DNA from: a virus | IMG/VR virus record: IMGVR_UViG_3300011115_001040 | Span: 1 to 23,068 of that record | Strand: one strand, 5' to 3' | Length of the DNA: 23,068 bases | Shown: one piece after another, positions 1 through 7,302 of the stretch | Numbering within the stretch: position 1 is the first letter of the stretch | How the letters are laid out: every line of letters begins with the position of its first letter | Translations under genes and position numbers: made by a program | The notes under the pieces: generated by a model | What the model was told of the DNA's origin: nothing | The model's input: the letters and a program-made list of their open reading frames with translations, nothing else | The model's database searches: none

Positions 1-548
1 CCCGATCTAATCCAATCCCCCGCCTTATATACTCCTCCGATCTCATCAAACGTTTTTTTTGATAATTCAAGTATCTCGTCTTGAGTTTCTGTTAGCTTAT
101 ATATCGCTGACCCCCCACGGGGGTACAGTTGCTTATGATTAGAAATCGCCTTCCACAAACCTTGTTGATCTGTGATATCTTTTGATTTGAGCATTACCTT
201 AAGCTCTTGCTCTGCGGCCTCAATGGCCTTTTCCGCAGCTTCGCGTTCGGGGGCGCCCCATGTGGGTATCACGGTATTTTCGATGACCTTTAGATGCGCG
301 GCCGCTTTTTTTTTGGCTATATCTACGGCTGCATCTACGGCATCGTTTGCCATCTTTATGAGCGGGAATGAAACAGAAGCGCGCACGGCCGAGGACATCT
401 CGGGTGCGCCTATGATCTGAATAAACACATCAAAGGCTTTTTCTTGGCTGATTCCAAGTTCATTCGCAAGACCCTTCAGGGCCGTGTCGAATTCAGGCAC
501 GCGCTTCTCAGACTCGTTATAAAGTTTCCATACTTCAGATATGTTCAT
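1..548 (-). CDS. Helical protein of unknown function, 3' end outside window
   Basis: The reading frame starts at ATG 546-548 and stays open to the left edge, so at least 182 residues are present and the C-terminus is missing. An AGAGGA Shine-Dalgarno sits about 10 bases before the ATG, which supports this start. The protein is almost all predicted helix, starting MNISEVWKLYNESEKRV, with Ala/Lys/Glu-rich stretches in the middle and no membrane segment or signal peptide. It follows the 390-aa gene after a 35-bp gap and is probably in the same transcript. I do not recognise a family. By position it is most likely a virion or virion-assembly protein, which is inference only. Confidence 0.75.
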   Translation of the reverse strand, partial: MNISEVWKLYNESEKRVPEFDTALKGLANELGISQEKAFDVFIQIIGAPEMSSAVRASVSFPLIKMANDAVDAAVDIAKKKAAAHLKVIENTVIPTWGAPEREAAEKAIEAAEQELKVMLKSKDITDQQGLWKAISNHKQLYPRGGSAIYKLTETQDEILELSKKTFDEIGGVYKAGDWIRS

Positions 549-583
549 TGCTCTTTTCCTCTTGCCTGCAGACTACAGCACCG

Positions 584-1756
584 TTATTCTTTACCTTTGA
601 TGATCTCTATCATCTGAGTCTCCACAGGATCTTTCGATATTACGGACTGCAGCATCTTCACAAGATTGGAATTACTTATGTTGAAATCGTAGTATTTACT
701 AGTATCGGCTGGGTCTATGTGCGCAGCAAAGTCACCTTCACCTTGATTCATTATCAGCTTACCTATTGCCTTGGCCTTTACTTCTGTGAGAGGATATGTC
801 GGATTATTCATTATGCTATTTATATGGGAAGTATCTTTGAGAAGCTCTAGCAAGCTTTTCGAATTGCCGTTTACGAAGGAACGCAGGAGTTGATTAATTA
901 TTTCCTGTGCCTTTCCTACGTTTTGGATTGCCGAGCGAGGAGCTTGCCAAAGGACCCACTCGAAGGGATAAACCTCTCCTTTTCCCTTTGGCTTTGGTCC
1001 AGTAACAGGCTTATTTTCATCTTTCTGCTTCTGCTTGACTGCTGTATCGACAGAGGTGGAAACCTTAAGGCATTTATCTTGAATTTCGACGACAACTATC
1101 TCGATGGCTTTGAGATAAACATTAATTTGTTCTTCATTTCTTACGGTTGCTGCAATTGGCATATTCGCTTTTGTCGCAATTCCACCTATTTGGAGCGCAT
1201 ACTGCATCTGCTTAAGAACCAATATGGCGTCGAGCAGTGAGGAGTCATCCGTCAGAGTCTTTCTGGGAAATGCTCGTACAAATGCGAGAGGGTCGAATGA
1301 TTTTCCGTCGACGGACGTCTCGCTTAAGACCCGAAAGCTAGGGTCAGAGTCATCCCGCGGTAGATCAGTATCGTCCGATGCAGGCGGGATAGAAGATGCC
1401 GAGGGCTTTGATGCAGTACCAAGTGCGGCCGGGGCTTCCGAGAGTCCGAGTCTCTCGATAAAGGACTTTGTCGGAAGACCATTTTTGCCAATAGGGGAAT
1501 CTATATTCAGCGCTTTGGCGATTACACCGACCGCGTCACGCGTCCTTTTGCCGTAGGCTCCGTCGACGCCATCTCTATTGGGGCCGGTCGTTCCAAGGCT
1601 GATCGTCGCACCGAGCGCTGTGGCCTTTTCTAGCAGTTTTGCCTGCAACCCTGAGATCCAGCTTGATCTAGGTATTCTTGCTTTCCCAGCGGCGGAAGCA
1701 GAGGCACTGCCAGCCTCAGTGGCGCGAGAGATAGAATCGATTCCAAGTAATGCCAT
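584..1756 (-). CDS. 390-aa protein with peptidoglycan-binding-like N-terminal segment
   Basis: The start at ATG 1754-1756 is preceded by AGGGG about 8 bases upstream, and the frame begins 2 bp after the stop of the preceding gene. Residues about 35-85 contain GLQAKLLEKA followed by DGVDGAYGKRTRDAV. This resembles the repeat of PG_binding_1-type domains (LQ..L...G, then DG.fG..T..AV), which bind peptidoglycan in lysins and tail proteins. Next comes a Ser/Pro/Asp-rich linker (about 110-145) and a long, mainly helical C-terminal region ending in Lys/Glu. No catalytic domain was seen. It could be a tail-associated or virion-lysin accessory protein, but the domain match is by eye only. Confidence 0.75.
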   Translation of the reverse strand: MALLGIDSISRATEAGSASASAAGKARIPRSSWISGLQAKLLEKATALGATISLGTTGPNRDGVDGAYGKRTRDAVGVIAKALNIDSPIGKNGLPTKSFIERLGLSEAPAALGTASKPSASSIPPASDDTDLPRDDSDPSFRVLSETSVDGKSFDPLAFVRAFPRKTLTDDSSLLDAILVLKQMQYALQIGGIATKANMPIAATVRNEEQINVYLKAIEIVVVEIQDKCLKVSTSVDTAVKQKQKDENKPVTGPKPKGKGEVYPFEWVLWQAPRSAIQNVGKAQEIINQLLRSFVNGNSKSLLELLKDTSHINSIMNNPTYPLTEVKAKAIGKLIMNQGEGDFAAHIDPADTSKYYDFNISNSNLVKMLQSVISKDPVETQMIEIIKGKE

Positions 1757-1758
1757 GT

Positions 1759-2718
1759 TTATACCCCTGGTAGAACTGGAGGCAAAGCATCAAGTTCTGA
1801 TGATGCAGTTTTTATCTGAGCATTAACGGCGCTACGTAGAGCCTCTGCCGCTGCGGCAAACTTACTAATATTGAGAAGCTGTTTTAGCGACTCTGGCTTA
1901 TCATGCTTGTCAGCATGAATCATTAGGCTCTTGATGTCTTTGTTGTCTAGTATGTATTTCTTGACTATTTCGTGCGCGGGACGATTAAATCCGTAGGCTT
2001 TGGGGTCTGCTTCTACTTTGTATTTTGTGAAGAAGTCCTCAAGTGCTTTCTTTCCGCCCAATATGTGTCTATTGTATGCATCTAATGATGGATTTGAGGA
2101 GCCGCCTTCAGAGGTCGCTGAAGCATTCGCTGAAGCGCCAGACGGAGCGGCAGCTGGAGCGACAGCTGGGTCTATGCCTGCGGCTTCCATTGCGTTCTCG
2201 ATTTCATCTCGTGCGTCGGTCAGATCATCACGAAGAATGCTGTACGCAAGCTCAAGGCTAGTTGCATCTGAGACCGGATACTTGAAAGATGACCCAATCA
2301 AGGCACCTAACTTGTCGTGAATTTCCTTCAAAAGAAGATGCCCAGACTCTCTCCAATAATTGCCAGTTGATGCCTCCAGGGCTACAAGGCCTCTATTTAT
2401 GAGTTCAATCATTTCTTCTATCGCCACCTTGGCGTCTTTCACTTTTTGATCTACTAACACAACTCTGCTTATGCCGCCCTTGACCGACATGGACAGGGAG
2501 ACTCCCTCTTTCGTCAGGTAGCTCATTACCTTTAAAAGAGCATCTGTGTGTTTGATTGCGTCGTTCAACTCTCCTAGTGCATCTTGAAGGTTATTGAGCG
2601 GCGACTCTATAGTCCAAGCCTTTCTGATGATAGCCAGCGCATCATTTGCTCCAGTGGCAGCAAGATCTATAAGCAAGCTCTGCATAATGGCTGATGCCTT
2701 TTGTCTTTTGATGCCCAT
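1759..2718 (-). CDS. Helical virion-type protein, 319 aa, unknown function
   Basis: The frame is open further upstream, to a possible ATG at 2862 inside the preceding gene. I choose ATG 2716-2718 because GAGAGGAAA lies about 8-9 bases before it and it starts 13 bp after the preceding stop. The protein begins MGIKRQKASAIMQSLL. Residues about 1-185 and 220-300 are predicted helix. They are separated by an Ala/Pro/Ser/Gly-rich linker (about 188-218) typical of flexible joints in structural proteins. The C-terminus carries an I-K-T-A-S motif (302-306) followed by a Pro-rich tail. Function is unknown; a structural role is inferred from context. Confidence 0.82.
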   Translation of the reverse strand: MGIKRQKASAIMQSLLIDLAATGANDALAIIRKAWTIESPLNNLQDALGELNDAIKHTDALLKVMSYLTKEGVSLSMSVKGGISRVVLVDQKVKDAKVAIEEMIELINRGLVALEASTGNYWRESGHLLLKEIHDKLGALIGSSFKYPVSDATSLELAYSILRDDLTDARDEIENAMEAAGIDPAVAPAAAPSGASANASATSEGGSSNPSLDAYNRHILGGKKALEDFFTKYKVEADPKAYGFNRPAHEIVKKYILDNKDIKSLMIHADKHDKPESLKQLLNISKFAAAAEALRSAVNAQIKTASSELDALPPVLPGV

Positions 2719-2731
2719 ACTGGTTTTCCTC

Positions 2732-3121
2732 TCAAGAAAGCTTTGATGCAACTTCTCGTAGAGAAGCCGCTTGTTTAAATAGGCATGCCGCATCTGCCTG
2801 ATCGGCAACAGCGCGCAACTGAACTGCAACGGCTGCGAGCTTCTTGCGCTTGCCGGCATCAAGGGTCTTTAGTGCCACCGCCTGGCGATCTTCTCGAGTC
2901 ATTACGGTTGCGTCTATGCCCTTGAGCTTGACAGACTTCTTATGAGCCTCGTCGAGCATGTCGCTAAAGTAGGCTTCGGCACGCTTATTCAATTCAGATT
3001 GTACGTCCACGTCTTCGCGCGGGGCGTCCTGGCGAAAGACGCTCTTAGGCATGGTCGATTGACCCGCCATCTTCTTCTGCACTTCTGCTAGCATACCGTC
3101 TACATCAACAAATTTTGACAT
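2732..3121 (-). CDS. Small helical protein, 129 aa, unknown function
   Basis: ATG 3119-3121 overlaps the preceding stop by one base (TAATG), indicating coupled translation. The protein is charged and helical, with a single Cys (C113) and no membrane segment. Its C-terminus has the pattern QADAACLFKQAASLREVA. This resembles the C-terminus of the gene just upstream (QSAAYMVELAASRLREI), so the two may share a short helical module. I do not recognise a family. A virion or head-tail completion role would fit the position but is not shown. Confidence 0.82.
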   Translation of the reverse strand: MSKFVDVDGMLAEVQKKMAGQSTMPKSVFRQDAPREDVDVQSELNKRAEAYFSDMLDEAHKKSVKLKGIDATVMTREDRQAVALKTLDAGKRKKLAAVAVQLRAVADQADAACLFKQAASLREVASKLS

Positions 3122-3726
3122 TATTCACCCAGTTTGATTTCTCTTAAACGAGAAGCTGCCAATTCGACCATATACGCTGCAGATTGATTATTAGCTAGCA
3201 GTGATGCAGTTTTATCCAACTTGCCTGCCATGCTGTCTATTTCTTCATCAGTCATGTCCTCGTCAGTCACAGAGTCAGCTATGTGCTCTTCTCTCTTGTC
3301 TGACTCGGTCTTGGCCGGTTTCTTGGCATGGTCGCCCATCATCTTGATGACAGTATTGCGAAACGCCTCTTCTGCCTCTGGCCCGCCGTTTATGACAGAA
3401 AGAATGAGTTGCTCTTCTTTCGTACTAGGAGTGCGCGGAGATGCAACACAGCATTCTGCACAGCCCGATGCGTCGACAATTGCTACGCAGAACAGGTCAT
3501 TCAATTCGTCAAGCCAAACGCGAACGGTTGCAGAATCATCTACCTTCCGAGCCTCTTCATGTATTGTTTTCAGCCAGCTCGATACATCAGTCGCTACAAA
3601 CTTGCGGTTTCTTTGGCTGTTCTTTTGAACAAGTGCATCTGCCCACGCAGATACAAGCTCATCGCGAGTATCCATTCCAGTGTCGGCCTCAAACATACTT
3701 GCAAATGAAGACAGTTTCTTATTCAT
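3121..3726 (-). CDS. Acidic helical protein, 201 aa, unknown function
   Basis: The frame extends upstream to a TTG at 3753 inside the previous gene. The ATG at 3724-3726 is preferred because GAGGTTGAG lies just before it and it starts 7 bp after the previous stop. It begins MNKKLSSFASMFEADTG. A Cys cluster sits near residue 100 (SGCAECCVAS), followed by a highly charged segment rich in Lys, Asp and Glu. A K-T-A-S motif (172-175) begins a final helical stretch resembling the end of the 129-aa protein downstream. Closely spaced cysteines could bind a metal, but only three are grouped here. Function unknown. Confidence 0.82.
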   Translation of the reverse strand: MNKKLSSFASMFEADTGMDTRDELVSAWADALVQKNSQRNRKFVATDVSSWLKTIHEEARKVDDSATVRVWLDELNDLFCVAIVDASGCAECCVASPRTPSTKEEQLILSVINGGPEAEEAFRNTVIKMMGDHAKKPAKTESDKREEHIADSVTDEDMTDEEIDSMAGKLDKTASLLANNQSAAYMVELAASRLREIKLGE

Positions 3727-3733
3727 CTCAACC

Positions 3734-4441
3734 TCACAACCACATGAACTCAAGCATTGGATTTACACTCGTAGGGGGCACGCATACCATTGCTACTGCC
3801 GGCTGGGCATCCATTAGCTGCTCGCTAGTAAGCCTACCGCCCGAGCTAACGTACAATGCGGCATTTATTGGATATGGAACTGCCGTCTCATACTGATCGG
3901 TAGCAAAGATACATCCGCTTGGATTTGGCCAGACAGTTACTTTGTTGCTTCCAAGTGTAGAATCATCCCCTGGTCTGTTCGGCACATAATACGAATACCT
4001 AACGCGTATCATTACGCTGTCGTTAGTAGTAGAGATTGGACTGAGTCGCGCATTTAATGGAGTGCCAGCGACTATGTTCACTGCTCCATTTGTTGCAATC
4101 AACTCTACTCCGGCTATGTCGGCAGCAAAGCTGTATTGCAAAACATTGGCGTTCTTGAGGAATGCAACTCTGTTTATCGCAAGAGTTGGCACTCCAGTGC
4201 TCATATCTATCTCGGAAGTAGACGGAGTAACCACCACTATTTCATCAATAGATGGGCGAACGTGAGCGACCTCTCTCACGTCCTCGATGATGCCGAATGG
4301 CGCGATGCCGTCGCTTACGCCGAGAACAATCTCGTTGCCGACTAGCTTATGCTGGCCAATCATACCAGGCAAAAATGTAGCATTTGGATCAAGAGGCCTC
4401 TGAGTGGGCCAATTTCTGCCAACATGAATTGGCCTAAGCAT
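3734..4441 (-). CDS. Beta-rich virion protein candidate (capsid decoration or small capsid protein), 235 aa
   Basis: ATG 4439-4441 overlaps the previous stop (TGATG). The sequence is unlike its helical neighbours. It is rich in Val, Ile, Thr, Pro, Asn and Gly with many short predicted beta strands, and it has few Lys and no coiled coil. The N-terminal third has PGMIGQ (25-30) and SDGIAPFGIIEDV (43-55), a pattern I associate with phage capsid-surface or decoration proteins that start with a Gly/Pro-rich beta region. Position just after the protease/scaffold gene fits a capsid component. At 235 residues it is short for an HK97-fold major capsid protein, although that is not excluded. No K-T-A motif is present. 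Confidence 0.8.
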   Translation of the reverse strand: MLRPIHVGRNWPTQRPLDPNATFLPGMIGQHKLVGNEIVLGVSDGIAPFGIIEDVREVAHVRPSIDEIVVVTPSTSEIDMSTGVPTLAINRVAFLKNANVLQYSFAADIAGVELIATNGAVNIVAGTPLNARLSPISTTNDSVMIRVRYSYYVPNRPGDDSTLGSNKVTVWPNPSGCIFATDQYETAVPYPINAALYVSSGGRLTSEQLMDAQPAVAMVCVPPTSVNPMLEFMWL

Positions 4442-4650
4442 CAGTCCTCCCCGAGAGTACTAACTATCTCTCCAAGCAAGTTGTCAACCTTGCCGGCAAG
4501 TGAGCTGCCCACCTCATCAAGTTCTCCGGCAGTACCAGCCAATTGGGCTGCTATTCCTGAAAAGTAATTAGCCTCAGGGGCCGGTGAATTTTCTTTCAGC
4601 GCTTGTTGCATGCTGTGTGCTATTTCGTCTGCCATATCAGTTAATGCCAT
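4441..4650 (-). CDS. Small helical protein, 69 aa
   Basis: The frame reaches a GTG at 4662, but ATG 4648-4650 has a strong GAGGAAGGAA Shine-Dalgarno directly upstream and is the likely start (MALTDMADEIAHS). The protein is amphipathic helical with no Lys-rich or membrane segment and ends LGED. It overlaps the end of the 47-aa gene by 14 bases and the start of the beta-rich protein by one base, so the three are probably translated together. Its size suits a minor capsid, chaperone or cement protein, but nothing in the sequence proves a role. Confidence 0.72.
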   Translation of the reverse strand: MALTDMADEIAHSMQQALKENSPAPEANYFSGIAAQLAGTAGELDEVGSSLAGKVDNLLGEIVSTLGED

Positions 4651-4780
4651 TTCCTTCCTCACTTTCTATAGGAAAATCCCAAAAGAAGCAGATATATCCA
4701 TCTATTTCCTCGGAATCAAGACCTAATTCTTTCAGCTCTTGTATCTCTGACTGAATCTCAAGCTGGCCAAAGTCAAACAT
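4637..4780 (-). CDS. Small acidic protein, 47 aa
   Basis: ATG 4778-4780 is preceded by AAGAGGCGCAT, a good Shine-Dalgarno about 6 bases away. The product starts MFDFGQLEIQSEIQELKELG, continues with an acidic DSEEIDGYI stretch, then a hydrophobic CFFWDFPIE, and ends GNGIN. The stop overlaps the start of the 69-aa gene. Evidence that it is real: the ribosome-binding site, the tight coupling, and amphipathic coding-like sequence in an otherwise empty 280-bp gap. It is the first gene after the terminator that closes the polyprotein gene. I know of no family; it could be a small capsid-assembly factor or a regulator. Confidence 0.62.
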   Translation of the reverse strand: MFDFGQLEIQSEIQELKELGLDSEEIDGYICFFWDFPIESEEGNGIN

Positions 4781-4830
4781 ATGCGCCTCTTGTTGGGCTG
4801 TTCTATGTTCCTTGCATTGCTCCTATTCTA

Positions 4831-4847
4831 TGTCCGACGGGCGGACA
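4831..4847 (-). other. Short inverted repeat in leader of the 47-aa gene
   Basis: A 6-bp stem with a 5-base loop (minus strand TGTCCG-CCCGT-CGGACA) lies between the terminator and the 47-aa gene. On the minus strand it is followed by TAGGAGCAATG, a Shine-Dalgarno-like site before a four-codon mini-frame that ends in TAG. Both may be accidental. No promoter matching a known consensus was recognised in this 164-bp gap. Confidence 0.3.
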
Positions 4848-4893
4848 CAAATATTTACATTTATTGATGTGCGGCCAGAAAATAACAGAAATA

Positions 4894-4921
4894 AGAAATC
4901 CCCGCGAGGGCGGGGATTTCT
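4894..4921 (-). terminator. Intrinsic terminator after the protease/scaffold gene
   Basis: A perfect 12-bp stem (4894-4905 with 4910-4921) with a 4-base loop reads AGAAATCCCCGC-CCTC-GCGGGGATTTCT on the minus strand. It is followed by TATTTCTGTTATTTT, a T-rich run typical of factor-independent terminators. It lies about 25 bp after the stop of the polyprotein gene, which is where a terminator limiting the head-assembly transcript is expected. No similar U-run follows on the plus strand. Confidence 0.78.
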
Positions 4922-4944
4922 GCAATCTCACTCTTTTATCTGTT

Positions 4945-7302
4945 TCAGATATCGAAGAGAGCCTTGCCTAGGCTGCGCCAGTCGCGAACGTCGACGCTGC
5001 TGCCGCTTGAAGCGGTGCGAGTGTTCGGCGAATCGGCGCCGTCAACCACACCCATCTGAGGAACTACGCCAGCGGTGCGTGACTGTGGCTTAACGTTGCT
5101 AACCATGCGCTTGAAGCTGTCAAAGTTAGAATCGTTACCGGTTGCGAGGGTGTCCGCGCACTCGTCCAGTGCCGCACGACCCTGGCTGATAAGGCCTCGA
5201 GCCTGTGCATCAATGGCGACAGCGTAGGCGCGCTTGTAGCGGAAGCCAATGTCTTCGTTTGAGCTAGCCGACTTCTTAAAGTCTGAAGTTAGGCTCTTGG
5301 CGAAGTCGGTGTCGACCTTGCCAAAGTACTCAAGGTAGTACTTGACTGCTGCTGCATCAACCGCTGCGACTGCAACAAGAGACTCTAGCTGTGACTCCTT
5401 GAGCGTGCCCTGACGGATTGCTGATGCAATACCGGCAGCGGCCTTCTTTACGCCCTCTGAAACAGTCTTCATTGCCATTTCCTGAGCCTCAAAGACGCTC
5501 TGAACGTCAGAGTCGGCATCGCCCGTGGTCTTGGTACCAAAGTCGAGCTTGCCCTCTCCCTTGCCATGGACATTTAGCATTGGATCTGACGTTACCAGGT
5601 CCATCTTGGCGGCGCGAGCAACTAGCTGCTTGCGCATGGCGGCACGCTTGGCCATATCAGGATCGGCCATGCTATCCATCGCATCTGCCTCGTCTTCGTC
5701 TTCCTTGCCTTCCTTGACTTCCTCTGCGAAGTCCTCTACCTTCTCTTCTAGAGCTGCAAGCTCTTCACGCAGCTCCTCAAGGGCCTTGTCGATATCTTCG
5801 TGCTCGCCATCAGTGTGCTCCTCGATGGCTTCTTCGACTTCTTCAGAAACCTGATCCAGTTCCTCATCATCGAGAACATAGGCATCTTCCTTTGCTTCTG
5901 CGAACTCTGCAATGCGCTCGTTCGCTTCCATCGCGGCAAGATGACCGTCACGGATCGCTGCGCGAGCAGCGAGACGAACCTTGGGGCTGGTCAGGTCTGC
6001 CTCGGTGACTAGAAAGCGCATCTCGCTGGCGAGAGAAGCCAACTCGGAGTGAGCCTCAAACATGTTGCGATTCATTGAAGCGGTAACGCCTAGGGCGCTG
6101 GCATCAACGTCGACATTGTCAACGCCTTCGTCACGACCCATTACGACGTCCTTGAGATTTGCCATGCACTCTTCTAGCTTCTCCATGGCGGCAATCAACT
6201 TGCTCTTCATGTCATCTGAAGCGGCATCTGCCTGGCCTTCTTCGGCTGGTTCGACCATCGGAGCTGGAGCTGCGGGAGCCATAGGAGCGGCAGGAGCCTC
6301 TGGAACGTCAGTCGCCGACTGCTTGGCAGCATCGAGCTCTGCTGCCAGCTTGCTGATGCGTCCTGCTCGGATCTGTGCCATTAGCTGCTTGCCGTACTCA
6401 GGAGAAACAAATAGGTCGCCCCAGGTCTTACCGGCAACGTCGCTCTGCTTGTTCAAGTGAACATTGTAGGCGTCCGAAGCAGTGACAGAGAATACTTCCT
6501 TGTCGCCAGCCAGAACCGACCAGCGCGAGCCTGCTACATTGGCAGACTTGGTTAGACGAGCCTTGAGGCCAGCGCGCTGAATAAGTTCCTTGATCTTCTG
6601 ATCAGGATTTGCAGCCTTCGTGTCAAGAACCTCACCATCGAGATGGTGATCGCTATCACGTAGACCTGGGTCGCCCATTGGAGCATATGACGTGGGTTCT
6701 TCAGTGCCCTGTGGGTAGGCCTTCTTCTTCATCGTCTTGCTGGCTTTGGCCTTGGCCATTGCTTTTTCGTCTTCTTCGTCTTCTTCGTCTTTCTTTGATG
6801 GCTTCTTGGCATCCTTCTTGGGATCCTTCTTTTCGTCCTTCTTGGCAAGGAAGGGGTTCTTGGCCTTCTTCTTTGCGGCTTCTTTTAGGATCTCGAGACG
6901 ACGAACCAGTGCCGCTTCGGCAGTCTTTAGGTCGTTATCATCGCCATCGTCGCCATCATCGCCATCATATGCATTTGCAGCTGGGACAAACTTCTTGTCA
7001 GCGATTACGCCAGCTGGCTTGCCAGCTGGGCCCTTGACTACAACGCCAGTAGTTTCAGCAATGGCCTTCAGCTTCTCTGCACGAGCAGTGCGACGAGCAT
7101 CTAGGGAAGCGCGGAGGAGCAATTCCTTCGTCTTCTGGTCTGGGTTCGCTACGGAAGTGTCGAGCTCCTCACCGTGAAGGTGATGATCTTCATCACGTAG
7201 ATCGGGGTTTCCCATTGGGGCATAAGCCTTTGGCTCTTCTGTTCCCTGCATGTAAGACTTCTTACGCAGGTTCGCGCGCTTCCGGAGTTCATCAAACGTC
7301 AT
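4945..7302 (-). CDS. Possible nested in-frame scaffold protein (785 aa) from an internal start
   Basis: Met512 of the polyprotein (codon 7300-7302) is preceded by ACAGGAGATATT, an AGGAG Shine-Dalgarno with 5-base spacing, which is as good as the sites of the separate genes here. Initiation there would give a protein beginning MTFDELRKRANL that lacks the protease but keeps the duplicated modules, acidic coiled coil and C-terminus. The precedent is phage lambda, where scaffold Nu3 starts in frame within protease gene C. Codon use also shifts at about this point, from AAA/ATA/AGA-rich to AAG/CGC-rich. Expression of the nested product is inferred. Confidence 0.5.
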   Translation of the reverse strand: MTFDELRKRANLRKKSYMQGTEEPKAYAPMGNPDLRDEDHHLHGEELDTSVANPDQKTKELLLRASLDARRTARAEKLKAIAETTGVVVKGPAGKPAGVIADKKFVPAANAYDGDDGDDGDDNDLKTAEAALVRRLEILKEAAKKKAKNPFLAKKDEKKDPKKDAKKPSKKDEEDEEDEKAMAKAKASKTMKKKAYPQGTEEPTSYAPMGDPGLRDSDHHLDGEVLDTKAANPDQKIKELIQRAGLKARLTKSANVAGSRWSVLAGDKEVFSVTASDAYNVHLNKQSDVAGKTWGDLFVSPEYGKQLMAQIRAGRISKLAAELDAAKQSATDVPEAPAAPMAPAAPAPMVEPAEEGQADAASDDMKSKLIAAMEKLEECMANLKDVVMGRDEGVDNVDVDASALGVTASMNRNMFEAHSELASLASEMRFLVTEADLTSPKVRLAARAAIRDGHLAAMEANERIAEFAEAKEDAYVLDDEELDQVSEEVEEAIEEHTDGEHEDIDKALEELREELAALEEKVEDFAEEVKEGKEDEDEADAMDSMADPDMAKRAAMRKQLVARAAKMDLVTSDPMLNVHGKGEGKLDFGTKTTGDADSDVQSVFEAQEMAMKTVSEGVKKAAAGIASAIRQGTLKESQLESLVAVAAVDAAAVKYYLEYFGKVDTDFAKSLTSDFKKSASSNEDIGFRYKRAYAVAIDAQARGLISQGRAALDECADTLATGNDSNFDSFKRMVSNVKPQSRTAGVVPQMGVVDGADSPNTRTASSGSSVDVRDWRSLGKALFDI

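Noticed and set aside
805-825. TATAAATA on the minus strand near 815, matching the T4 late promoter core
   Set aside because: It lies inside the 390-aa coding region, is a single occurrence, and no copies precede the leader regions of other genes.
2719-2862. ATG at 2862 as the start of the 319-aa gene
   Set aside because: It would overlap the previous gene by over 130 bases, and the added residues read like an out-of-frame copy of that gene. ATG 2716-2718 has a good ribosome-binding site.
4800-4835. Four-codon mini-frame after TAGGAGC as a leader peptide
   Set aside because: Nothing beyond a Shine-Dalgarno-like match supports it; there is no clear attenuator linked to it downstream.
6712-6968. 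Repetitive triplets that might suggest a CRISPR array or origin iterons
   Set aside because: They are coding microsatellites for GDD repeats and a Lys/Asp/Glu tract; there are no uniform spacers.
172-7177. Many long plus-strand frames, for example 2000-2320, 5525-5854, 6609-7037 and 6737-7177
   Set aside because: They lie opposite minus-strand genes with good ribosome-binding sites and tight coupling. Their translations are Ser/Arg/Leu-rich shadows caused by biased codon use in the coding strand.
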